Shown here one piece after another: positions 7,920-16,905 of a stretch of 46,306 nucleotides of DNA. This DNA is from Candidatus Daviesbacteria bacterium. GTDB lineage: Bacteria; Patescibacteriota; Microgenomatia; Daviesbacterales; UBA10151. A program made the position numbers and the translations under genes. The notes below the pieces were generated by a model that searched no databases, was not told the origin of the DNA, and saw only the letters and a program-made list of their open reading frames with translations. Where the stretch lies: the NCBI GenBank assembly GCA_016183305.1, contig JACPEW010000022.1, positions 1-46,306 on the forward strand. Reading direction: 5' to 3'. Every line of letters starts with the position of its first letter. Position 1 is the stretch's first letter.

Positions 7920-8893
7920 GGTCTTTCTTTGTGGGTTTTAGGAATTAATTTTTCAGACATTGAATCACCGCTATAAATACAGTTAATTGCTTCTGCTAAA
8001 AGCTGAGCTACGGAAATAACAGTAAATTTAGGGTTTTCTAATATTTCTTTTTTCAAAGGCACAGTATCTGTAAGAAAAACCTTATCAATCTTTGAAGCTT
8101 TAATTCTTTCCAAAGCTGGACCAGACAAAATTCCATGAGTAGCTACTGCAGAAACGCTTTTAGCTCCCCTGTCAGAAATTAATTTGGCAGCTTCACAAAT
8201 AGTTCCAGCTGTATCAATCATATCATCAACTATTAACACATCTTTTCCTTCGACTTCGCCTATCATACCTAGAGATTGGCTTTCATTTCTTTTCATCACA
8301 TCTCTCTCTTTGAAAACTATGGCCACCCCATCAGCATCCAAAAGTTCTGAATAGAAAGTAGCTTTAGGTACTCCACCCTTATCAGGTGATGCGATTACTA
8401 AATTAGAAGGAAAAGCTTTCTTAAGATCTGGCAGAAAAGAATAGCTGCTGTATAGGTTATCCCAAGGAATTTCCACAAAACCAGATTCCTGTTCACTATG
8501 AATATCCACAGTTAAAATCCTATCTGCCCCAGCAAATTCAATAAGCCTTGCTATTATAGAGGCAGAAATAGGCACCCTTGGCCTGTCTTTTCTATCCTGC
8601 CTGGAATAACCAAAATAAGGGATAATGGCAGAAACCTCAGATGCAGACGACCTCTTGGCTGCATCTATAATCAATAATAATTCCATGATGTTAGTATCAA
8701 CAGGAGGGCAAGTTGGTTGGATTATAAAAACATCTCTTTTACGGAGGTTTTCCGGGATAACAACTCTTTTCTCGCCATCAGAAAAAACAGTGACAGTTTC
8801 ATCGGCTTCTTTTCCTAAAATTTTGGCAATACCGCGGGCCAGAGGTAAATTAGCAGTTCCTGTTAGAAGTACAAACCCATTGCTATTAGCCAT
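7916..8893 (-). CDS. prs: ribose-phosphate pyrophosphokinase (PRPP synthetase)
   Basis: Makes PRPP from ribose-5-phosphate and ATP, the substrate of PurF. The 325 residues match class I enzymes. The N-terminal ATP/metal site includes YFGYSRQDRKDRPR (about 93-106) and VDIHSEQESGF (about 129-139). The PRPP loop is VLIVDDMIDTAGT (about 219-231). The last 15 or so residues extend past the usual end. It lies last in the purP-purH-purB-purE-purC-prs string but has its own TATAAT box overlapping the end of purC, so it can be transcribed alone. Confidence 0.96.
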   Translation of the reverse strand: MANSNGFVLLTGTANLPLARGIAKILGKEADETVTVFSDGEKRVVIPENLRKRDVFIIQPTCPPVDTNIMELLLIIDAAKRSSASEVSAIIPYFGYSRQDRKDRPRVPISASIIARLIEFAGADRILTVDIHSEQESGFVEIPWDNLYSSYSFLPDLKKAFPSNLVIASPDKGGVPKATFYSELLDADGVAIVFKERDVMKRNESQSLGMIGEVEGKDVLIVDDMIDTAGTICEAAKLISDRGAKSVSAVATHGILSGPALERIKASKIDKVFLTDTVPLKKEILENPKFTVISVAQLLAEAINCIYSGDSMSEKLIPKTHKERP

Positions 8894-8901
8894 ACAACAT
8901 T

Positions 8902-8907
8902 ATTATA
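8902..8907 (-). promoter_or_regulatory. -10 box of prs
   Basis: TATAAT on the - strand, eight bases before the prs ATG. It overlaps the TAA stop codon of purC, so an internal leaderless promoter sits exactly on the gene boundary. Confidence 0.6.
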
Positions 8908-9883
8908 CAAGCTTACTGTCTTTAAGTAAAACTTTACCTAAATTATCCTTTATTCTTTCTCCCATTGGGTATTTAACTGAAGGAAACTTTTTACCGGTAA
9001 TTTTTTCATAAATGGAAATATATCTTTGAGATAAATCTACAATTAATTGCTTACTCATTTTTGGCGGTTCCCCATCTCCTTTATAACCTTTTTTAGCATA
9101 CCAAAGTCTTAAGAATTCTTTATCAAAGTTTTCTGGCTCTTGCCTTTTCTCAAATCTTCCTTTATATGTTTTCTTAATCCAAAACCTGGAACCATCAGGG
9201 GTATGCAGCTCATCAATTAAAATTAGTTTTCCATCTAGTAAACCAAATTCATATTTAGTGTCAACTAAAATAATCCCTGCTTTAGCACAAATTTTAATCC
9301 CTCTTTCAAAAAGAGCCAAAGTTGCTTCTTTCATCTGTTTCCAGATTTTTGGTGAAACAATCTTTTTCTGCAAAATTTCTTTTTCAGTCAATCTCTCATC
9401 ATGTCCTTTTAATGCTTTTGTAGTTGGGGTAATAACTGGTTCAGGTAACTTCTGATTTTTTCTTAATCCATCTGGAAATTTAATACCGTATATTATCCTT
9501 TCCCCTTTCTCGTAAGATCCCCAGATAGAAGTATTTGTTACCCCGCTGATATAACCCCTGATTACCATTTCAATAGGAATCAACTCTGCTTCTTTAGAAA
9601 TAGTGACATTAGGATCTGGGATAGAAATTATATGGTTGGGCACTATGTCTTTAGTTTTTTCAAACCAAAAAGCAGACAATAAATTTAAGACTGCGCCTTT
9701 AAAGGGAATGCAGCCTAAAATTACATCAAAAGCTGATTGTCTATCTGTGGTAATAATAACTCTTTTATCATTTAAGATATAATAATCCCTCACCTTACCA
9801 CTGCTTTTTTTACCAAGACTAGGAATATCAACAGATTGAAGACTAAGAGGAATACTTTGTAGGATTTTTTTACTTGTTACCAT
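8903..9883 (-). CDS. purC: phosphoribosylaminoimidazole-succinocarboxamide synthase (SAICAR synthetase)
   Basis: Joins CAIR and aspartate with ATP to give SAICAR. At 326 residues it is the longer, yeast Ade1-like form rather than the 240-residue E. coli form. Key segments: GKVRDYY near 28-34, TTDRQSAFDVILGCIPFKG, VIRGYISGVTNTSIWGSY, DTKYEFGL and IDELHTPDGSRFW. It overlaps the 3' end of purE by 14 bases, so translation is probably coupled. The ten-base gap to prs holds that gene's promoter. Confidence 0.95.
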   Translation of the reverse strand: MVTSKKILQSIPLSLQSVDIPSLGKKSSGKVRDYYILNDKRVIITTDRQSAFDVILGCIPFKGAVLNLLSAFWFEKTKDIVPNHIISIPDPNVTISKEAELIPIEMVIRGYISGVTNTSIWGSYEKGERIIYGIKFPDGLRKNQKLPEPVITPTTKALKGHDERLTEKEILQKKIVSPKIWKQMKEATLALFERGIKICAKAGIILVDTKYEFGLLDGKLILIDELHTPDGSRFWIKKTYKGRFEKRQEPENFDKEFLRLWYAKKGYKGDGEPPKMSKQLIVDLSQRYISIYEKITGKKFPSVKYPMGERIKDNLGKVLLKDSKLV

Positions 9884-10370
9884 ATTTATTTAAACTGACA
9901 GCTTTTTCCTCAACTTCCATTGCCAACCTTTTTTTATATGCTACTAATTTTTCTTTTAACTGAGGATTGCTGGTTGCTAATATTTGTACTGCTAAAATCC
10001 CGGCATTCCTTGCTCCGTTAATTGCCATCGTTGCTACTGGCATCCCTGGAGGCATTTGTAAGGTTGACAAGAAAGCATCTACCCCGGAAAGTGTTCCGCT
10101 TTCTAAGGGCACACCTATTACTGGCAGAGGAAAACGGCTGGCAATTACCCCAGCCAAATGCGCTGCCATCCCTGCTCCCACAATAATTACTTTCACTCCG
10201 CTTGATTTTGCCTCCTCAATTAATTCTTCTGTTCTTTCAGGAGAACGGTGAGCTGAAGAAATAGTCATCTCAAACTTAACTCCAAATTCTTTTAAAATTT
10301 TTGCAGCCTCTTCCATTTTAGGCAAATCAGAATCTGAACCGGTTAAAATTAAAACTTCATTATTGTCCAT
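9870..10370 (-). CDS. purE: 5-(carboxyamino)imidazole ribonucleotide mutase (class I-like PurE)
   Basis: Class I PurE converts N5-CAIR to CAIR. Residues near the start read LTGSDSDLPKMEEAA and SSAHRSPERT, and the C-terminal half has STLQMPPGMPVATMAINGA. These are features of class I, which normally needs PurK to make N5-CAIR. No purK is present in this window. The protein is 166 residues, the usual length. It starts four bases after purB ends and overlaps purC. Function is secure, but whether it uses N5-CAIR or AIR plus CO2 cannot be settled from sequence. Confidence 0.93.
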   Translation of the reverse strand: MDNNEVLILTGSDSDLPKMEEAAKILKEFGVKFEMTISSAHRSPERTEELIEEAKSSGVKVIIVGAGMAAHLAGVIASRFPLPVIGVPLESGTLSGVDAFLSTLQMPPGMPVATMAINGARNAGILAVQILATSNPQLKEKLVAYKKRLAMEVEEKAVSLNKYGNK

Positions 10371-10373
10371 GGA

Positions 10374-11810
10374 TTAACTTTTATCACTAATTTTTTCTGC
10401 AGTCAATTCAGCAATTTTTTTAGCTAGCGCTAAAGCTTTTTTAGCTGAGTTTCCAATATGGCTTTGCGCATCTAAATCTTGAGTTATTTCTACTGGTTTT
10501 AAATATCGTCCAATAAAAGGATTTTCTTCTAATAAATCTTCCATGGGATTTGTTTTGCCTTCTTGGATAGCCTCCCAAACCTTCATGGAAATTTGCCGGA
10601 GCTCCTCATGCATTTTTTGCCTGTCTGCCCCATTCTTAACAGCTTTAATAATTACTCCTTCGCTGGCTGAAAATGGCCAATATGTTTCTAAGTTTTTCTT
10701 AATCCTGCTTTCATGGATTAATAAACCAGAAACAATTTTGTCAGAAGAGGTTAACATTTCATCAATTGCTAAAAACATATCTGGAAGTTGCGAGCGTCTA
10801 TTTGCAGAATCATCCAAGGTTCTTTCCAGCAACATATGCGAAGCATTGTCCCAAGAGACTCTAGAGAGGTTAACTACTAACCTGGCCAAAGAACAAATCT
10901 GTTCAGATTTAATTGGGTTTTTCTTAAAGGGCATAGCAGAAGAGCCAACCTGATTTTTACCAAATGGTTCTTGCCATTCCCCAAAGCCTGGTGATTGTAA
11001 AACCCTTAAATCAAAAGCAAACTTATATGAAGACTGGGCAATAGAGGCTAATACATCTGCTATTAATACTTCTATTTTTCTAGGTGATGTTTGGTTGGTA
11101 ATTTCAAAAGGCTCTAGCCCTAATTTACCTAAAACCTGCTGTTCCATTTCTTGCGCCTCTTTTTCCCCCATTAAACTAACGTAACTTGCAGAAGTTCCAA
11201 CTGCCCCTTTTAAACCCTTGCTTTTAAAATTCTTTTTAACAAATTGCAAAAATTCTAAATCCAGTAATAAATCCTGGGCATAAAAAGCAAACCTGTAACC
11301 TAAAGTTGTAGGTTCTGCTGGTTGCAAATGAGTATAACCCATGCAAACAAAATCAGCATATTTTTCTATTTTCGAAGAAAACGCGAGTAGCAACGCTACG
11401 AGCATCTTTTCAACCACTACCAAAGCTTGAAAAATTCTAATAGATTCTGCATTATCATTAATATCCATAGAGGTAGCTCCCAGATGAATTTTCCCTCCAC
11501 CAATTTTTGCTTTTTCAGCAAACTCTTTAATTGCTGCTACCACATCATGACGGGTCTCTTCCTCAATTTCCCAAATCCTTGCTATATCTATTTCATCCTG
11601 GTGAGCTTCTAAATCTTTTAACTCATCCTGGGAAACTAGACCTTGTTTTGCCTCGGCCCTTGCCATTTCCACCCAAATCTTCCTCCAGAGTTTATATTTA
11701 TTCTCTTCAGAAAAAATACCTCTCATTTCTTCGCTACCATATCTCCAAGAAAAAGGTGACTGGTAACTTCCGTGATTTTGACTTTTTACTTTTGACTTTT
11801 GACTTTCCAT
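10374..11810 (-). CDS. purB: adenylosuccinate lyase
   Basis: Acts twice: splits SAICAR to AICAR, and adenylosuccinate to AMP, releasing fumarate. I place the start at the ATG at 11810, one base after the purH stop, giving 478 residues; a longer reading inside purH is not needed. The mature-looking domain begins at YQSPFSWRYGSEEM. Signatures are GATSMDINDNAES (His/Ser region), THLQPAEPTTLGYR and the fumarase-type loop GSSAMPFKKNPIKSEQ. Residues 2-14 (ESQKSKVKSQNHG) are encoded by a period-7 DNA repeat and look like an added basic tail. The gene belongs to the purP-purH-purB-purE-purC string. Confidence 0.94.
   Translation of the reverse strand: MESQKSKVKSQNHGSYQSPFSWRYGSEEMRGIFSEENKYKLWRKIWVEMARAEAKQGLVSQDELKDLEAHQDEIDIARIWEIEEETRHDVVAAIKEFAEKAKIGGGKIHLGATSMDINDNAESIRIFQALVVVEKMLVALLLAFSSKIEKYADFVCMGYTHLQPAEPTTLGYRFAFYAQDLLLDLEFLQFVKKNFKSKGLKGAVGTSASYVSLMGEKEAQEMEQQVLGKLGLEPFEITNQTSPRKIEVLIADVLASIAQSSYKFAFDLRVLQSPGFGEWQEPFGKNQVGSSAMPFKKNPIKSEQICSLARLVVNLSRVSWDNASHMLLERTLDDSANRRSQLPDMFLAIDEMLTSSDKIVSGLLIHESRIKKNLETYWPFSASEGVIIKAVKNGADRQKMHEELRQISMKVWEAIQEGKTNPMEDLLEENPFIGRYLKPVEITQDLDAQSHIGNSAKKALALAKKIAELTAEKISDKS
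11776..11807. repeat. period-7 repeat at the 5' end of purB
   Basis: Units of the ACTTTTG type (TTGACTT on shifting the frame) repeated about four times, directly after the purB start codon. It encodes ESQKSKVKSQ, a peptide absent from ordinary PurB. Confidence 0.85.
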
Positions 11811-11811
11811 A

Positions 11812-13347
11812 TTAATGTCTAAAAGCCCTCCTCCCTGTAAATACCATTGGTATTCCTGCCTCATCAGCTGCATCAATTGATAACTGGTCCCTTAAAGACC
11901 CGCCTTGCTCAACAATTGCCCCTATTCCAGCTTTTGCTGCCATTTTTACACTATCATCAAATGGAAAAAAGCTATCGCTAATTAAAATCCCTCCTTTAGC
12001 AAAATCTCCTGCTTGTTCTAAAGCAATTTTAGTAGCGCCTACCCTGGATGTTTGCCCTGAACCAATTCCCCGGGTCATTGGGATATCTTTATCAATTACA
12101 ATCACTGCATTAGACCTGACAGCTTTAACACATTTAAATCCAAACTGCATTTGTTTTAGTTGCTCCTTTGTTGGTTTATTTTTAGTCACCATTTTCCAAG
12201 CAGCAAAGCTTTCTTTCACATTATCATCAAAGTCTTGCAAAAGTACAGCCCCTGCAAAATATTTTAAATCCCATTTCCCGTTTCTATTTAGGGGAATTTC
12301 TCCAAAAGTATAAACTCCCATGCTTTTGCGGACTTTTTTCAAAAGCTCCAAAGCATCAGGAGTTACATCTGGCACCGCAACAATATCAATATTTTCTTCT
12401 CTCTCATTTTTAAAAGTAGCCACATTTCTAGCAGCTTTTAAATCCATCACTTTATTCAAAACAATTACACCTCCAAAAGCAGACACAGGATCTGCCTCAA
12501 TGGCATAATATAAAGCTTCCCTGGCATCTTTGCCTGTTGCTATCCCGCAAGGGCTTAAGTGCTTAATCACACAAGCAGCAGGACCTTTAAATTGTCTTAC
12601 AGTTTCTATACCTGCCTGGATATCACCAATATTAGTTCCTGATAATTCCCTGCCCCAAAGATGTTTTAATTTAGTAAATGGTGAGTTGGTATTAGGTATT
12701 AAATATAAAGCACCTTGCTGGTGCGGGTTTTCCCCATAACGTAAGACATTAGTTCTTTTTAGAGGTACAGTTACTTCTTTAGGAAATTTTTCTTTTGAAA
12801 AAAAGTTACCTATTTGAGAATCATAAAAAGATAAATGATAAAAAGCTTTAGCCGCCAATTGTTGCCTTAACTCATCAGTAACTTCTTTGTTTTCCATAGC
12901 TCTTGCTATCTTCTCATAATCTCCTGGGTCTACCACCACTAAAACATTTTGGTGATTTTTAGCAGCAGCCCTAATCATAGTTGGACCTCCCACATCTATT
13001 GTTTCTATGCCAGGCTTTTGTTCGAATGGATAAAGATTACAAACCACCAGATCTATTTGAGGAACTTTTAAGTTATTAGCCTGCTCAAGATGTGATTTGT
13101 TTTGCCTATCATATAAAATCCCCGACTCTATTTGAAAACTAATAGTTTTCATCCTGCCATCAAAAGAATCCCTGGGGTTACCAGTAATTTCTTCAATTGG
13201 AGTAACTGCAATATTCTCTTTTTGTAAAACTTCAAATGTCCCACCAGTAGAAATAATTCTGTAGCCTAAATTTACTAAAACTTTAGCAAAATCCACAATT
13301 CCTAATTTATTAAAAACTGATAAAAGTGCAAATTTTTTGTCTTTCAT
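11812..13347 (-). CDS. purH: bifunctional AICAR formyltransferase / IMP cyclohydrolase
   Basis: Catalyses the last two steps to IMP: formyl transfer from 10-formyl-THF to AICAR, then ring closure. The 511 residues cover both domains. The cyclohydrolase domain (1 to about 150) keeps DGRMKT, NLYPFEQ and IDVGGPTMIRAAAKNH, but the usual LHPxxHGGIL stretch reads ISFQIESGIL (69-78). The formyltransferase domain (about 195-511) keeps RYGENPHQ, the catalytic Lys262-His263 in IKHLSPCG, DPVSAFGGV and the end motif GIPMVFTGRRAFRH. A working formyltransferase would make the neighbouring PurP proteins redundant. It is followed directly by purB. Confidence 0.95.
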   Translation of the reverse strand: MKDKKFALLSVFNKLGIVDFAKVLVNLGYRIISTGGTFEVLQKENIAVTPIEEITGNPRDSFDGRMKTISFQIESGILYDRQNKSHLEQANNLKVPQIDLVVCNLYPFEQKPGIETIDVGGPTMIRAAAKNHQNVLVVVDPGDYEKIARAMENKEVTDELRQQLAAKAFYHLSFYDSQIGNFFSKEKFPKEVTVPLKRTNVLRYGENPHQQGALYLIPNTNSPFTKLKHLWGRELSGTNIGDIQAGIETVRQFKGPAACVIKHLSPCGIATGKDAREALYYAIEADPVSAFGGVIVLNKVMDLKAARNVATFKNEREENIDIVAVPDVTPDALELLKKVRKSMGVYTFGEIPLNRNGKWDLKYFAGAVLLQDFDDNVKESFAAWKMVTKNKPTKEQLKQMQFGFKCVKAVRSNAVIVIDKDIPMTRGIGSGQTSRVGATKIALEQAGDFAKGGILISDSFFPFDDSVKMAAKAGIGAIVEQGGSLRDQLSIDAADEAGIPMVFTGRRAFRH

Positions 13348-13364
13348 GGTTTTTGATTATTGTG

Positions 13365-13403
13365 TCATTCTGGTAAGCGGGTCTTTGAGCGCATCCAGAA
13401 TGA
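13365..13403. repeat. REP-like inverted repeat between purP and purH
   Basis: TCATTCTGG (13365-13373) and CCAGAATGA (13395-13403) are perfect 9-base arms around a 21-base loop. It lies in the 64-base gap after the purP-like gene. It resembles small palindromic elements that are dispersed in Patescibacteria genomes; that comparison is from memory. Confidence 0.65.
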
Positions 13404-13411
13404 TATAAATA

Positions 13412-14533
13412 TTATGTTAATATTTTTTCCAGTTCCCCTTTCCCTAGAGCTTCCTTTATTTCCATTGCTATTCTTTTTCCCATACTAATATTTTGTCCAT
13501 ATAAATATCCGCTATAAGGGGTAGCAAAAATTCCCGGGCTGCCTGGCATTCTGGGTGACACATCAAAAACAATAATTTCTTTTTTAGGAGGGCCGGCAGT
13601 AATCATTGTCTGTAAACCAAATGGACCAATTACTCCAGGTGGAATTAATTTTTGAGAAGCTTCTACGAATTTTTCTCCCATTGCATATGCATCCTCTAAT
13701 AAAGATTCTAAAACAGTTACAGCAATATGCCCTGCCTCCTCATACTTTACATCAATTTTCTTTACTAGTTCTTGCCCGTAAATACCTGGTAGTTTTGTTA
13801 ATCCTTCAATATTAGTTTGCCTTCTGGTATCAGTACCAATTAGTTCTACTTTACTACTAAGTGGTGAATAAAAGAAATTAAAGTTAACCTGAACCCCTAC
13901 TACAAACTCCTCTATGACACACTTTTCAATTTGTTCCAGGGTAAACTTGCCTAAACCTAATCCTTGAGTTACCCCAATTTGGTATTCTTCAAAAGACTGC
14001 GCAAAGAAAAAGGCTCTCTCAAAACCTCTTTCCTTTTCCAAAACTTTAACAATACAAAGCCTATCAATATCTTTAGGGTCTTTAAATTGTTTTGGATATC
14101 TAATATTTGCCTCATCTAATAAATCATATTGATTGGGTTTTACTCCTCTTTCTTCTGCTTTCAGTAAAAACTTATTACCAAACATTGGTACTTTAAACTT
14201 AGTTTCAATTGCATTGTAATCATTAATGTAGACTTCAAAAGACCTATGAGGAATAAAAATGCAATTTCTATCAAGCAGTTGTTTTTGAATTTCCGGTTTT
14301 AAAATACCAGAAAACTTTTCTAGTTCTATTACTTCATCAACAATTCCTAAATCTCCGTTGCTTTTGTAATATCTAGAATAAGTTTTATCCCTGCCTCTTT
14401 GTACCACTACTAAAGTCTTAAACCCCATGTCTTTAGCCCCTCTGCATACATCTAAAGCAGAATGACTCCCCAAGACTGCAATTGTTATATCTGAAAGTTT
14501 TGAGATTTTAGTTGTAGTTTTGAGTTTTGACAT
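13412..14533 (-). CDS. PurP-like ATP-grasp protein, divergent paralogue
   Basis: Related to archaeal PurP (formate-dependent FAICAR synthetase), with the N-terminal GSHSALDVCRGAKDMGF segment and the C-terminal GPFGLQTM. The start is taken at the ATG at 14533, 13 bases after the purP stop, giving 373 residues; the first 15 derive from a period-7 repeat. Compared with its neighbour, the ATP-grasp loop is altered (VKVLEKERGFERAFF against VKSYGAAGGKGYF), PHGSF reads PHRSF, and SARxxxGTN reads SPRMPGSPG. It may be inactive, a partner subunit of PurP, or an enzyme for another substrate. It lies between purP and purH in one transcription unit. Confidence 0.8.
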   Translation of the reverse strand: MSKLKTTTKISKLSDITIAVLGSHSALDVCRGAKDMGFKTLVVVQRGRDKTYSRYYKSNGDLGIVDEVIELEKFSGILKPEIQKQLLDRNCIFIPHRSFEVYINDYNAIETKFKVPMFGNKFLLKAEERGVKPNQYDLLDEANIRYPKQFKDPKDIDRLCIVKVLEKERGFERAFFFAQSFEEYQIGVTQGLGLGKFTLEQIEKCVIEEFVVGVQVNFNFFYSPLSSKVELIGTDTRRQTNIEGLTKLPGIYGQELVKKIDVKYEEAGHIAVTVLESLLEDAYAMGEKFVEASQKLIPPGVIGPFGLQTMITAGPPKKEIIVFDVSPRMPGSPGIFATPYSGYLYGQNISMGKRIAMEIKEALGKGELEKILT

Positions 14534-14548
14534 TTGAGTTTTGAATTT
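14516..14548. repeat. period-7 repeat at the start of the PurP paralogue
   Basis: GAGTTTT, GACATTT, GAGTTTT, GAATTTA: four degenerate 7-base units straddling the gap between the two purP genes. It supplies the start codon region and encodes MSKLKTTTK. Confidence 0.85.
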
Positions 14549-15563
14549 AATCAAGTACCTCCTTTAGCTTATTTATTTTTACAGCATTTTTGATTTCTCT
14601 GGCAATCCTTCTTCCAGTACTCATTGGCTCATCATAAAGTAAATATGTATAAGGAGAACCATCTATAAAACAATTAGTTCCTGCCACAATTCTAGCTGAA
14701 ATTTCTATAGTATAAATTTCCTCTGTTGAAGTAATAATAGTTTCCAAACAAAACGGTCCAAATAAACCTTTAGGAGAAATTAGTTTCTTAGAAGTTTCTA
14801 TTACCCTTTCTGCCATGGAAATTGCCTCAGCCATAAGCGACTCCCTAATAGCCATTGGAATATTTGCAACAACTTCAAAAGATGGTTCAATATTTAAACC
14901 TTCTTGGTTTTTAGCAGGAATTCTGCCTAAAGAATCGACATTAGTTTCATACCTTTTATCAATACTCATCAGTTCTACTTTTTTTGTTAGAGGAGAATAG
15001 AAAAAATGGAAATAAACAGGAACTCCAACCACATATTCTTGAACCATAAATCTTTCCTCGTTATAACTCCGGAGTTTCTCATCAAATTCTTTTTGGTTCC
15101 TGGCGGTAAAATAACCCTTACCACCTGCAGCCCCATAAGATTTCACAATTACTGCCCGGTCAATCTTATCTCCTTTTCTAAAACGGTGTGGCACTTTAAT
15201 CCCTGCCTTTTCCATCCACTCCCTTTGCATTTTTCTGTTTTCTTCCCAATCCAAAACCTGTTTATTGCCAAAATAAGAAACCTTCATATTTTTATTTTGA
15301 TCCATACCAAGGTATGCCACAAAAGAACCATGAGGAATAATAATAGAATTTCTTTTTAATAATTCTTTTTCTAATTTGGGAAAATCTGTCCAGGATTTAA
15401 CTTCTAAAATTTCATCAATAAAATTATTGTAAGATTTATATAAAGGAATTCTTTGTGGAGTAACAACTACTGCAGTTTTAAAACCCTCGTCTTTTGCCCC
15501 TTTTAAAATTTGCAGGGCAGAGTGAGAACCCAAAGTTACAATTGTGTAGTTTGTAATTCCCAT
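14547..15563 (-). CDS. purP: formate-dependent 5-aminoimidazole-4-carboxamide-ribonucleotide synthetase (PurP)
   Basis: In archaea PurP makes FAICAR from AICAR, formate and ATP without folate. The 338 residues resemble archaeal PurP over the full length: LGSHSALQILKGAKDEGF at the start, IPHGSFVAYLG (76-86), the ATP-grasp loop VKSYGAAGGKGYF (140-152), YSPLTKKVELMSIDKRYETN, IPAKNQ, GPFCLETI, EISARIVAGTN and SMGRRIAREIKNA at the end. All the motifs I recall are present, so it looks active. It is the first gene of the purP-to-prs string, divergent from purA, and starts five bases after a TATAAT box. Archaeal origin by transfer is plausible. Confidence 0.9.
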   Translation of the reverse strand: MGITNYTIVTLGSHSALQILKGAKDEGFKTAVVVTPQRIPLYKSYNNFIDEILEVKSWTDFPKLEKELLKRNSIIIPHGSFVAYLGMDQNKNMKVSYFGNKQVLDWEENRKMQREWMEKAGIKVPHRFRKGDKIDRAVIVKSYGAAGGKGYFTARNQKEFDEKLRSYNEERFMVQEYVVGVPVYFHFFYSPLTKKVELMSIDKRYETNVDSLGRIPAKNQEGLNIEPSFEVVANIPMAIRESLMAEAISMAERVIETSKKLISPKGLFGPFCLETIITSTEEIYTIEISARIVAGTNCFIDGSPYTYLLYDEPMSTGRRIAREIKNAVKINKLKEVLD

Positions 15564-15568
15564 AACTT

Positions 15569-15574
15569 ATTATA
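15569..15574 (-). promoter_or_regulatory. -10 box of purP
   Basis: TATAAT on the - strand, five bases before the ATG, with TTGATT 17 bases upstream as -35. It lies in the 62-base divergent region shared with purA. Confidence 0.65.
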
Positions 15575-15607
15575 GTCAAAACACTACCAAAAATCAACAA
15601 CTTGTGC

Positions 15608-16903
<1,296 letters not shown>

Positions 16904-16905
16904 AT

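Noticed and set aside
11811-11876. N-terminal extension of PurB to 11876
   Set aside because: Those 22 residues lie wholly within the purH 3' end in another frame; the ATG at 11810 follows the purH stop by one base.
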